From Enoplolaimus lenunculus (taxonomy: Eukaryota; Nematoda; Enoplea; Enoplida; Thoracostomopsidae), in assembly GCA_030248215.1 (NCBI GenBank), contig JASANG010001409.1, positions 186,001 through 250,000 on the forward strand: DNA of 64,000 nucleotides, given 5' to 3'. The notes beneath the pieces are model-generated. The model saw only the letters and a program-made list of their open reading frames with translations. It was not told the DNA's origin and made no database searches. The position numbers and the translations under genes were made by a program. Below, piece by piece: positions 1-11,600 of the stretch (within the stretch, counting starts at the first letter, position 1; each line of letters starts with the position of its first letter).

Positions 1-1031
1 TACGCGTGTCAACAGGCTGGTGTACGCGCTTATCCAACAGTTAGGTTGTATCAAGGCTCAGACTCAGCTGAGTTTGCTCAGGTGAATAATTTACACAGTT
101 TTCTGCTTTGCGTAGTCTGAATTTTAATTGTGAATTTTTGAAAATTTTTTCAAACAGATAAAAAGTGTTGTAGGTAGAGCCTCTTTTTATTTAATCACAA
201 ATCAAAGTTGACAGCGACACAAAAAGTGTTATAAATTTGGCTACAAAGTCGTTGTAACATTAAAGGTACTGTTAACATAGCGGTATTTTCAGTTTTTGTT
301 ATAACCTACAATTATTATTAAATTAAAACATTTTCTGTATGCTTGAGCCATTAGCTTAGTGTAATTTAATTTCAGGATCCATACGGGCTTTCACTTGAGT
401 CTCAGGACCAAAATACGCTTATTCGTGTAATTCGACAGCACTTGTCGAATCGAAAGAAATCTCACGTACGTTTTTCAAGAGTTAAATGGGAAAACATAGA
501 ATTGAAAGCTGTCTTACGGTTTTTGAATTTTTAACCTTTTCTTCTATACACGTAATCAAGGTGCATAATTTCCACAAGACGTGTTAATTCATCGGTTTCA
601 GCGTCAAGCTTTTAGAGTTTGCAGTAATGGCATACGCCTTCCACATAAGCATACATGGTTCAAAATATGGCTTGAAACGAGATTTGAGTTGAAATTGGAA
701 ATATTCATGTGATAAAGAGTTACAGAGAATTATTTTTCGAAACACTACGCTGTTGAATTTAATTTAACTGAGGAGATAAATTGGTGTTAATAAGTATATT
801 CATGCGGGAAAGGGTTAGAGCATTTTAAACTTAAATTCAAACAACAGTAATTTCAATACCACACGCTGTTGAATTTAATTTAATGGAGAGGGATACTGAT
901 GTTAATAAATAGTTCCATGAGAAAATTCAGAAATAGTTGAGCCGAGTGAGTTTTTTGTTTTCCGTGTTCGTCTAAGTAATCCATTATTTCAGGGAAATAA
1001 CCAAAGACAACGCAAACGAGATGAATTTTAG
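1..1031 (+). CDS. DNAJC10: 3' end of an ERdj5/DNAJC10-like ER thioredoxin-J protein
   Basis: Three exons are visible: 1-81, 376-465 and 993-1031 (stop TAG 1029-1031), all joined in phase 0 with GT/AG ends. The first encodes CQQAGVRAYPTVRLYQ, the cis-proline half of a thioredoxin fold; human ERdj5 has a very similar CQKAGIRAYPTVKFY stretch in its last thioredoxin domain. The second encodes a basic helix-like segment ending NRKKSH, and the last exon encodes GNNQRQRKRDEF. The C-terminal RDEF replaces the usual KDEL and would act as an ER-retrieval signal. ERdj5 is an ER-lumen disulfide reductase that works with BiP in ER-associated degradation. The gene begins left of the window. Another PDI-family protein is possible, but the match to the ERdj5 tail in both sequence and layout favours this call. 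Confidence 0.72.
741..930. repeat. imperfect direct repeat of about 70 bp
   Basis: Two related blocks start near 741 and 859 (about 117 bp apart). Both contain CACGCTGTTGAATTTAATTT or a near match, followed by a GTTAATAA stretch and a CATG..GAAA segment. The inner ATTCATG..GAAAGGGTTA segment resembles the terminal sequence of the 271-bp TTAA-flanked elements at 9492 and 52664, so these may be decayed ends of that family. Confidence 0.5.
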
Positions 1032-2308
1032 TTTACACTGGTATCGATCGTCCAGCACCTGGAAAATAGCATTACTGTAGTAACTTGTCCGTACGTTGTG
1101 ATATAACATATTTGACGATACGTAATGGCCTTAATACTGTTTTGTCTGTGCATAATATTTAATTGGCATCTGTCAGTCTAGATAGGTACAATTGGGAACT
1201 TCATAGCATTTGAACTAAGCAGCTGGGAAGAGCCATAATGTGGTGGTCTTTGAACTGCGTCACGTAGCACACTCCTTTAACTACGTTTTTAGTCGACTAT
1301 ATTTCGATACGTATGCTGCCGGCTAGCATGCAGCGTACTGTGCATCAGGGTCCCATCGGACCCACGATTCGACGTCGCTTTAGCAAGCCTTTGCTGGCAA
1401 GAGAAACATGTCAATTTTGAAACGCGAAACCATATTTAATTGAAACGTGTGTGAGGTTCGAACTGCAAGTTATAAAACATTTCGAAACATTATTCAGTCT
1501 GTTCAAGTTCTATTTTGTAACCACATACAGGTATTTCCGAATCTTGCTGGACGTGACTTATTTATTACCGAATTCGAATTCGATTCCCAAACTTAAATTT
1601 TGGCCAAATCTGAAAACGAATCCTAACTTTAATTGGCAATAACTTGTTGGTGGCAGGGGACGAATATCAAGACACACTCGGTTCAAATAGCTTCTATTAA
1701 TGGATAAGTAATCCGCTTAAGCGTGTTAACGAAATCCTGGTGGTGCTACGAAAGTCACTTTAGGCTATTTGCTGAATGTTGGTGCTGGCAACGCTTTATA
1801 GCTATTAAACAGTTTTACAAAATGTATTTATCAATTATTTCTGGTCAGGGTAAGTACTGATTAATTTAGAACAGCTTAAAGTAATATTAGAGGAAAGCTT
1901 AGACATAATGTATGGATATCATCCAAACATTACTATTACTTTAGTAATCTTAACCAAAACACAAACTGGAACTTAATGTAAAGCGTAGTGATGTTCACAG
2001 TACAACGTATAGCTTATGCCATAATTGGACGAAAGCGGGCTTAAGCTTTGTAAAATTCATAACTGCAAAAGTAAGCAACTTTACTTATGGTTTAAAGCAA
2101 AAAATGTGATATAAATAGTTTAAAGACAATGCAATAATATATTTTATTCATATAAGCAGTTTTTCATTTGAAATATAATCTAAAGAGTAAAGACACGAAG
2201 AAAAATATCTGTTTATTTTTAATAGCTCCATTACAAAACCACACGCGAATGTGTATGCTCATGGAAAGATATTTGCCTTATACAAAGTGTTAATTCGAAA
2301 AGAAATTT

Positions 2309-2407
2309 GTAATATTACTTTGAATTGGAGTAAAGACCCACTCATTCGACCCTCAATGGAGTATGGTCCCATGAGAGGGTCTATTCTCCAACTCAAAGTG
2401 ATATTAC
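2309..2407. repeat. palindromic (foldback) MITE-like element
   Basis: The left arm, from 2309 (GTAATATTACTTTGAATTGG), is an imperfect reverse complement of the right arm ending at 2407. The arms are about 31 bp around a core of some 37 bp. A third, diverged copy of the arm begins near 2422, suggesting a nested or partly duplicated foldback element. Confidence 0.7.
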
Positions 2408-2781
2408 AAACATTTTTTTTGTAATATCCCTTTGAATTGGAGAAAAGACCTTCTCATGGAATCCTCATTGGAGTAGGGTAGCATGACGGAGCCATGAACA
2501 CAACTGTGGATATTAAGTGTCTGTTTAATTCACAAGTAATGTGGTTTCGTAGAGCGAAACTGCTTTATAGCTAAATGAAATAAGTCGGCTGTAAAGACTA
2601 AATCATTTTAGTTTGACCTGATCTATTCAATGTTTGTTCAATTCGCTATATTTGTTGAGATATTTTGTTGTTAACTTGATCGAACTGGGGTGTGTCGGTG
2701 TAAACATGCGTCGACTTAGTTGCATTCGCCTGGAAATTGTGGCATTCCTGACTAATTTGGGTTGTTGGTTATGCTTTTGCT

Positions 2782-2994
2782 GGCCAATGTTACTTTAAGG
2801 TGCGTAACAGTAGATTAAGCGTATTCCTAAACCTAAGTGTTGCAAAAATGTGTTTCTAAGCCTAAGCCGAAGCGTTGCAAAAAGGAGTTCCGAAGCGTAA
2901 GCCTAAGCCTAAACGAAAAATGTAATCTACAGCCTAAACCTACTCTTTTATAGACCCACCAGAAACGTGGACGCCCCTTAAAGTAACATGGGCC
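2782..2994. mobile_element. TTAGGC-carrying MITE, family 1, copy A
   Basis: Ends are 19-bp imperfect inverted repeats (left GGCCAATGTTACTTTAAGG, right CCTTAAAGTAACATGGGCC). The interior contains degenerate CCTAAG/TAAGCC repeats (the complement of TTAGGC) and the phrases TGCAAAAA and TAGACCCACC. Copies B (6555-6797, opposite orientation) and C (53217-53478) share the same ends and inner phrases. No coding capacity. Confidence 0.8.
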
Positions 2995-3254
2995 GTTTTG
3001 TTAGTGGTCAAAGTGTATTTTTGTAATTGTAGTGTTAATATTTTTACAGAGTTGACTTGCTCTGAGATCAGTCGAGCTGGACACGAGTAGTCGGGTTATT
3101 GTTAATGTTGCTAGTTTGTATGTTTTGGTACAATGAGATCGTTTGTACGAGAGCGGGGTCAATAATGTCATTTTTCGTTTTGGTTTATATTTGACCGTTG
3201 AGACATAAACCAAACTGCAATTCGGCTTAAAGGCGCAGGACGCAGTTAAAACCT

Positions 3255-3392
3255 AATTCCTAAGCCTAAGCGTATAGATGAGCCTGTTCCTAAGCCTAAG
3301 CCTAAGTAAAAAAATTAGTCTAAAGCTTAAACGGAGTCTATTATAGCCCCTCCGGAAAACGATCCGGGGTTTTCTATACATGGGTCATAATG
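3255..3392. mobile_element. TTAGGC-carrying element, family 2, copy a (partial)
   Basis: TAAGCCTAAG arrays are followed by TAGTCTAAAGCTTAAAC, TATTATAG, CGGGGTTTTCTATACATGGG. The last phrase matches, in reverse, the terminal CCCATGTATAGAAC of the copy at 61341. The left end is not clear, so the copy is probably truncated. Confidence 0.6.
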
Positions 3393-3774
3393 GTCATGCA
3401 TGTTAAGCGGCTTTGTGATGTGCGTATTACGAAATGTGTTGTTAACGCTAAGTTATTTTACAACATGGTGCGTATATTTGTTTTTACTAGTATAAAATGA
3501 ATTTTTAATATTTAGCATTTTGTTATACTGAACTATATATAATGCTTTAAATGTGGAATCTTTAAATTATTTAAAATATCTCAACGTTACAATGCCACAT
3601 AATTAAAGTCGAGATCCCGTTGCACTTTCACTGGAGGTATAAAATCAAATCTGATTGACTGGAGATATTACTTTTTTATTAGCGGAATTAAATGATTGAA
3701 AATGAATAAAATTACATTGATAGTCGGGCTAAATTTGTTAGTTTGTTATTTTACAGATAGCCTGGTTTTTTTCC

Positions 3775-3911
3775 ACCAGGGTGCAACCGGAGTCTACATC
3801 CGCCTAAGAAATTTGTGCCACATGTTCCGGAATTTTTGCCGTAGATTCCGAAAGTTCCAGTAGTAAAATGTTTTGTTTTGGCAAGCAGTCAGCTTTTTCC
3901 GGTGGCACCCT
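3775..3911. mobile_element. CCGG-rich inverted-repeat element
   Basis: It begins ACCAGGGTGCAACCGG and ends CCGGTGGCACCCT, an imperfect inverted repeat. The interior has several TTCCGGAA/TTCCGAAA motifs. The same AGGGTGC-ACCGG terminus is seen at 6101-6358 and, as isolated ends, near 25796 and 35640. Confidence 0.6.
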
Positions 3912-4412
3912 ATCGTCCTCGAAAATTCTGCTATTGTGGTCATAGTGTATCATACTCACTTAAACTTAAATGATAGCTTAACTAAACTTGAATACTAGGT
4001 TAAGTAAAACTCAAATGCCTGGACGGACTAACTAAACTAGAATTTGAAGCTTTACTTAAACTAGCGTATTTTTAAGCTTAACACGAGTTTAAGTAAACTT
4101 ATTTTTAATTTAATTTACAAGTGCAGCCCAGAAATTATGTGTATCAAAAAGTTCACAAAGTTTAGCATAAACTGAAAATACGTAAGATTTTAAATTAGTT
4201 AGCGTAAAAAGTTGTCATGTAGATTTGTTGGCGTCTTCCGTTTGTTTAAATCAAACAATTCAATTGAACTAATTTTTGCTGTTCAAATTTTATTGGTTTC
4301 ATATCCGTTTCTGTTTCCGGTTTTTTAGCACGGTCCATTACCGGTATTTTAATTATCCGTTTTTATACAATGGTCCATATACACGCCGTGCCGTATACAA
4401 TGGCGAAGAGTA

Positions 4413-4466
4413 CTGTAGTGATCCGAAGAAAAGGGGTCCCTATTTTGAGTATTCGGGCCGCTACAG
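4413..4466. mobile_element. 54-bp minimal pogo/Tc1-like MITE
   Basis: The element starts CTGTAGTGATCCGAA and ends TTCGGGCCGCTACAG, flanked by TA on both sides (4411-4412, 4467-4468). The ends match those of the 0.4-kb elements at 57528, 60676 and 62700. Nearly all of the interior is missing, so this is essentially two terminal repeats joined back to back. Confidence 0.65.
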
Positions 4467-5194
4467 TAGTACTGGTTAATTGGCATATTTATTTTGTTAC
4501 AGTAAATTCTGTGAATATCTTAATAATCCAAGCTGTTTTGTTGGCTCTCTGAGCAGATAATAAACTTTTGCAGGTCAGTGTAGAAATAACGGAAATTCTG
4601 TTCGTTTTCCGTTATTTTAACTGTCCGTTTACACCATTGCAGGGTACATAAGAAAGAACAGATTTTTGAGAACAATTGCTAAAATTGTCCCATTTGAGCT
4701 ATTTGTCTTCTTGAAAAGTCAAAACTAATAGCTAAAATTAGTATATACCGTTCCTGACGCTATGGATGCTGCAATCGCAGTGAAAATGATTTGATACGGA
4801 ATATCTGAGCGTTTACTGTATTTGCTATAGGAACCAAAGTCGTGAACAGTATGTTTTTGTGTACACCAGAGGTGAAACCGTTCGTGCCGGCAATCGTAAC
4901 CATATAACCGGCCAAAAACGTTCTTGACAGCAAAGTTTTTGTACTTCAATAAAACTTAGCTATCATGAAATGGTTTTTTATTAAAATTTAGTGGGTTCCG
5001 GTATAAGATGCATAGATGTTTTTGGTAACATTTCGCTTAGATCATAATGGCCATTTATTCGGGGTTCACGTTATAACGGGGGCTGCTTGGGACACGTTTT
5101 GTCCCTTTTAGACTAATGGGTAACATTTTGTCTGCTTGTAGACCCTATATCGTATTCAAAAATTTGTATTTGCTAATATGTGTAGGTCACGTTT

Positions 5195-5545
5195 TGTTCT
5201 TCAATATCATATGATATTCGAAGTATTGTCTGCGAATATCATATATTTTCAAATGTCTGCATGCTTGAGGTAACATACCCAAATTGTCCTGTTGAATGTC
5301 GTGTGATACTCGAATGTGAAATTTGAATTTTTGAATTATGAAGCAGTGGTTGTAAGCGATTTTGTATCGTAAACGTTTTGCACGCGTGTATTTGGTATTT
5401 AAAGCACATCTGTGCTTCTGCCGTATTTATCAGCACTCAAAAATTACATTGTCCCACTGAATATCATATGACATTTCCTTCAAATTTTGGAATATCATAT
5501 AATATTCGCGTAAATGTCGCCCAGTATCATGTGACATACCGTGCC
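5195..5545. repeat. cluster of ATATCATATGATAT palindromes
   Basis: The motif ATATCATATGATAT and variants recur at irregular spacing, accompanied by TTGTC and GACATT phrases. A second cluster with the same motif lies at 34220-34470 in BLTP2 intron 26. No clear ends or coding capacity; probably remains of one repeat family. Confidence 0.5.
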
Positions 5546-5675
5546 TTGTACACATTGGCCATTTGAGACTGCGAATCGTTGGCTTAACTATTTATGGGAT
5601 ATAATTATTGCTAAAATGAACCAATGTTACGTGTTGTATATTTTTATTCTCGCGAGTTGTGAGAAACCGTAAATA

Positions 5676-8600
5676 ATGTTTGCGCTGCTTGTGGGACTGC
5701 TGCTTATAACAATAGTGTTCTATTCGCCGTAAGTTTAATTTTTAAATTTTTTAAGACAAGTATCAAAGGCTGTTGCTTGCAATAACGGTACGAGATTGAA
5801 TTGTCTCTCGTAACAACACCATCTAAACCTTAATTCAATTTAATTTCATACCGTTATTGCAAGCAACAGCCTTTGATACTTGTCCTGTTGCTTGCAGTAA
5901 CGGTATGAGATTAAATTGAATTAAGGTTTAGATGGTGTTGTTACGAGAGACAATTCAATCTAATCACAACAGGGAATAGGTTTTCAGGCAACCGAAGTGC
6001 CACAGTTGCGACTTGCGCAATCTGCTGCCAAACAGTGCAATTCAAACGCGTGAGCTAAAGTTAAATTGTTTTCATGAACTGGTTCAAAAGCTGGCATGTA
6101 TATACCAGGGTGCGACCGGAAATCCGGTTCCAGTTTAATATCCGGCAAAAGCTGATATCCGTAATTAAATAATTTCTATTTATCAGCAGCAATTATGAAC
6201 TTTATAAAAGGCGAAACCTTGAGGACGATAAAAATACAGCGAAAAAATAAATTATTTTAACGTGTACAATATTCGGTATCCGGTCCCTGTTCCGGTAAAA
6301 AAATTTAACATCCGGTTCCAATATCCGGTTAATTAATATCTGGTCGCACCCTGGTATATATAGTTCGTGCCACTGTCTAAGAGTGCGACTGCATATCCGG
6401 CCCTGGCAAAAAATGGCATTCAACTGGTTGATCCGGTGGCGTAAATTAACATGGTTAAGTTTTACTTTTTATTAAAACTTTCAAAATAATATCGTGCTCC
6501 GGTGTCCGGTTTCGGCCGGATATTGTGCTGGGTAATCGGTTGCATCCTGATATCGGCACATGTTACTTTAAGGGGCGTCCAGGTTTCTGGTGGTTCTATG
6601 AAAGAGTATGTTTAGATTCTGGATTATATTTTTGCTTAGGCTTAGGCGTAGGAACACAGTTTTGCAACGCTTAGGCTTATGCTTAGGCTTATGCTTAGGC
6701 TTAGGCTTAGGAACTCATTTTTGTAACGCTTAGGCTTTAGGCGTAGGCTTGGGAATACGCTTAATCTACTGTTACGCCCATTAAAGTAACATTGGCCCCG
6801 ATATCTGTATAATATGCTGCAAATTGATCGTTTTAGTGTTGCGTCATGGACAATTCGGTATATTGTGTTCAAGCTGTTCATGCTCAAGATATCAATTGGT
6901 CGCATTCGATTTTTCTCAACGTACAATGTTAAAATTGATATTCCAGGAAAAGTTTCCTTGGTAAGTATGGTAAATTGATGTCGTATTTATGTAAACGACG
7001 ATCTTATGATGAGTAGTGCCTTTGTTGTAAACGTTTCGACTTCTTAATTTTTGCTCAAGCTTCCTTGAATAATTCTAAATTACGATATTAATTTCGCGGT
7101 GTTTCTGCAAATCGATAGATTTAAACAATGGCTGGGTTTTCGAAATCGTGCTTACGAATTTACTCAAGTTGTGCTTAAGTAATTATTTAAGTTGACGATT
7201 TAAGTAAATACTTAAATTTCGAGTAAAATCAAATCAATGCCAAATGTCAGCCATTGTCATAACAAGAAAGTATTAGTTTTGCTTTATATTACAAAGGCAC
7301 GCGTCTACAGTTTCAATTAGACTAAGGTTGGTATGCCTGAATGGTGCTAAAATTTAGTGAGCAACTTAAGTATTCACTTAACTATGTACGCTTTAAAAAC
7401 GCCAAAATCGTTAAGTAATTACTTAGCACGTACTTAACTACTAAGTCGTACTTAAGTGGGTTTCGGAAACCCAGCCAATATGTTTTAACTTTAACTGTGT
7501 GACATTTCATAAACTAAATAATATAAACTTTTTAGGAGTTCGATAAAATTTGGCTCTCAAGCAGTTTATTCAACCAAGAATACAGGTAAGCATCAGCACG
7601 AAGTACGTATGATTGTTAAATCACGTATGTTAGTTATCATGCAGTGGTTACTGCTAAGTTATTTTTAACCATACGTTATTTTCTGGTTTAGGTTGAAAAT
7701 CTGGCATTATGTTTTTAAGTTTCGTTTCTGGTAGTTTTTAATCCAGTTGCACAATGATAATAATTTTAAGCACAGTCATGGATAAAATTAAGTGCTCAAT
7801 AGCCGAAGTTGAGCCTGTGGCTGCGTCATTATAATCACGGTGATTGTGGTCGCGTTGGAATTAGCGGTTGTAACGCTGTTTACAAATTATTGAAAATTTT
7901 AATACGAGTAATCGCGGTTGCGGTTGTAATTATGATCGCAGTAACTGCGAACAGTTTGATTCGCGGTTGCGAACGATTGTATACAGGTCGAAACAGTCGA
8001 TGTATATAAGCCGCGGTTTGAAACGCGACCACGATTGGTCTTATTTCTGTACCCGTGACTGTACTTCTATTGACTGCAGCAAGCTGTTGGCAATATGTGT
8101 TGGCGATATTCGAATCGAAGCGTCACAGTTGCCGCGGCGATGTAGTGCTGTGAATTCATCAAGTCGACTGAAAAAGTCTGTCTCACGATCTCAGTCTTTG
8201 GCGTCGAGACAAAACTCAACGGAATCAAGCTCGAGCGGGTCGTCCAATGGAACTCTGGGTTTGTCAACGGCACAAGGTTACATTGCGAAATTGAGCAATT
8301 TGTTACAGGTAAGTAAAATTTCGTGATTTATGTTGTACAGTGGCGGATGAAGAGTTTTACGGAGCAAAACAGGGTGCCAGTTAAAGTTTGGATTCGGTTT
8401 CAGATTTGGCAAAAATTGAAATTTGGAATCGGATTCGGATTCTGTTTTGAAGATGTCGATTACAGTAAGGCTCGAGATTAACTGTTTGTGTTTGAGAAAT
8501 ATTGAATTTGAACGAAGTGAACCATTTACAAAAACGTTTTGTACTTACGGTTCGCACGGCAATCGATGTTTCAATGAATTCGGGTTTTTATGATTCGAAA

Positions 8601-11600
8601 GTGTTGCTAAGCCAGCATGGTAAATGGCTAAAGTTTTATGTTTAAAGGGATTTTTCAAAGTCATGATTCGGATTTGGAATCGATTTAAATCGTGGGTTTG
8701 ATACAGTACTGGTGGAGAATGGTTCTTGCTAGATCCCTGTTGATATTTTGTATGCATTTCCTTTTTGAAAGATTATTGCAGTTTATTGAGAGTCGGCAAT
8801 TTTAATCGGAATAGCGGCATTCTTTGATCCCAAGATAAAATGAAAAGTTAACAGAATATTCCGTTTTGTTGCTGCATAAACGAAATATTCTTTTTTAAAT
8901 TTTAGTATATGTCGGTTACAATTTCAAATATCAATGTGGTGCTAATGGAAACAAACGTGCGTGATTGTTTGCTTCATTTGTCGATTGAAAGCGTATGTTT
9001 GGATAGCTTTCGAGATCGCCAAAGGTGAGAACAGTGAAAATATTCAAGTTGATGTGATATGGTAGGTTTTTATTCCTTGGTGTAACATTTGTATTCGTAC
9101 ATAGCTGTGATTTTTAATCAATTTTGTTTTTAAGAAAAAAGTTCTGAACGTAAACGGCAAACTTTAAAAATTTCAAACTGTAGCTGGATTAAGGGATATC
9201 GTACATTTATATTTACATGAGGACTGATGAAGTAAAGTAGGCGTTCGTAATATCGTCACACATGCGGTCTTCTTGTTCGGTTAAAAATATAAATTCCGGT
9301 TCTTTGGCGAGAACATTTACCTTGTTTGTAAAAGTCGCTTTATTTTAAAGCTTTTTCGACAAATCAGTCGTGTGGTAAGCATTGTCGGAGTCTGTTATTT
9401 TGTTGTGTGTATTTTAGTTGTTTTTTTTTGTTCGTCGTCTAATGTAATTTTTGAGGATGGACACTACTTTATTAGAGTTGTGTGTTAGTATTTAAACCTG
9501 TATCAAATGAATATTTTCTATTTCCTTTGAGACCTACTTTTATGCTAGGATTTGAACTCCAGTGACTGGAGTGGGAGGCGTTTACCATCACCACTCAGCT
9601 GTAGGAGCTTGACGCTCGAGCTCGAGGCTGCTCTCACATCTTGTGGTGATTTAGTACTATGTATATACGTGGTGCAATTGTTAAACACTGTACAATATAT
9701 TATATAACGTATATACACTGCGCTGAGCTGCCTGTGGGCAACTCAATGTGAGAAGGGGTTAAAAATTGAAAATGCAGTAGTGTAATAACTATTAGAAAGT
9801 ACTGATAGTTTCTGAAAAGGCTGCGAAATGCACTTTGAGTCGATATTTTGCGTGATAAGATTGCCTTAAATGGCAAACACGTTTTTATTGGCTCGTTAAG
9901 TGCAAAGTAGTAGCATTTAACTGGCTTCTCCACAGGGGGGGTGGGGGGCAGCAAAATTAGCTGCCCCCAGGAAACTCCTGTGGGGCCCCCACGAAACGCC
10001 TCCCGGCGGAAATTTTCAAGCTGTGGAGAAGCCAGTTTAAGTGCGGTGTTTTTTAAACTACAAAGTGTTCTTTGTGTTGTGCAATTTGAGGCTTAGGAGT
10101 CATTGCTTATAATGTGGAATAATGGTCACAGGGAATATGTGAGTTTGATTTACTCGTTTTAACGAATCGTCAGTGTTTTCACTGATTTACACTGAGCGAT
10201 ATTACTGTTGCAATCAAAAGAAAAATTTATTCGTTTAACTTAAGTTTGTTGTCTGAGTAAGATGCTAAATAGACTAAGCTAAAGACCTTATTAAACAGTG
10301 TTTCTGCTACACGTTCAATAGTTACCTAAAGTGTTATCAGCACGGCCATATCCGTTTGAAATTTTTCAGTAAAAAGAAGTATATGAGATATGAGTAGGCG
10401 GCACTTCTATTTACTGCTACGGACTGGGTTGTACCAAAATGTTACACCGACGTTAATTCACAGTAGTTTGCCTATTAAAAGTACGTAATCAACTAGAGAA
10501 TTCCATTTTTGAAATATAAATGCTAAAATGCTTAAGCGTACACAAACAGAGTTAAAAATTTCAAATCTTTAGACAATGGGTTTTAACTACAATAGTTCAG
10601 TTTTGAATTTTCAAACCATTCTACAGTTTGTAAAAAAACTGGCCGCTGGGTTAAATATCCTTATTGATTTTAAACAAATTAAGAAAACGTAAGCAAATTG
10701 AATTATCAAAATGTACCAGTGTCTAAAAGTTCCAAATGAACGCTTGCTAGGGACACTTTTTGTAATCTTTTTTTGGTGTTTTAGTTTGCGTTGTGAGCTT
10801 GGATGTGGTCTTTTGAATGGAAAATTGTTGCAACGAACAAACCAGGTAAGTGGCGAATTTTGTGGTCAAGAGACTTTTATTCACCGTTATGATTATTTTT
10901 GGAGCAGAGAAAGAAAGAAGAAAGAAAGAAGTATTTATTAAGCTACTTTGACTTTTAAAAACATTATTTTGAGTTTGAAGCTGTATAATTATACCATATT
11001 ATTATAGACGTGCGCTGGTCAGCCGTGTGTGTTCGAATTTTCATTAGAGTCAAACACCAACGTGTATATTGATCTCAAAACGTTTCATATTTGCGTAAGT
11101 TATGTTTGCAACTTTTTTCATAACAATAAAGCATTATTTATTTAAATTATGAATTATTGTGAAAATGGATGTTAAAATACGCATCAATAAACATGCATTT
11201 GCTATTGGAACCAAAAGTAAGGATTAGACGAATTCTATATTTGTCATGAAATCTTTTGCGGTTCGGAATATTCGAAATGATTTTTGGCACCGCTTTAGTA
11301 ACATTGTGGATTTAGCTAGATCGCTTAGTTGATATATTTTAAATGTAAATTTAAATTTATCGAATCGTTATGATTTTATTTATACCCATTTATGTGGGAA
11401 TAAATGCAAAGACTTTTGATTTGTAAATAATGACTGCCATGCCGACTTTAAATTCCGGGTCGAAAGATTTCGTTTTACTGATTTTCACTTGATTCTTTTT
11501 TCTTTTAAATGCAATCGTTTTTGTGTTACAGCTGATTTCGCTCAATATCAATCTGCCAGCTGTGATAATGCTTGAAGGTATTGCATTACATAATGGCTGG

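Larger units (their letters stand above)
1032..5675. other. intergenic region between ERdj5-like gene and BLTP2
   Basis: There is no supported coding exon here; the short open frames have no family resemblance and no splice-consistent partners. The region holds a short palindromic element (2309-2407), two TTAGGC-carrying elements (2782-2994, 3255-3392), a CCGG-rich inverted-repeat element (3775-3911), a 54-bp minimal TA-flanked element (4413-4466) and a cluster of palindromic ATATCATATGATAT motifs (5195-5545). The BLTP2 promoter should lie in its last part, but I see no convincing core element. The ATG at 5676 sits in the context AAATAATGT. Confidence 0.6.

Noticed and set aside
2782-3392. 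TTAGGC arrays as a chromosome end or fusion scar
   Set aside because: The arrays are short, degenerate and enclosed by element ends that recur elsewhere in the window.
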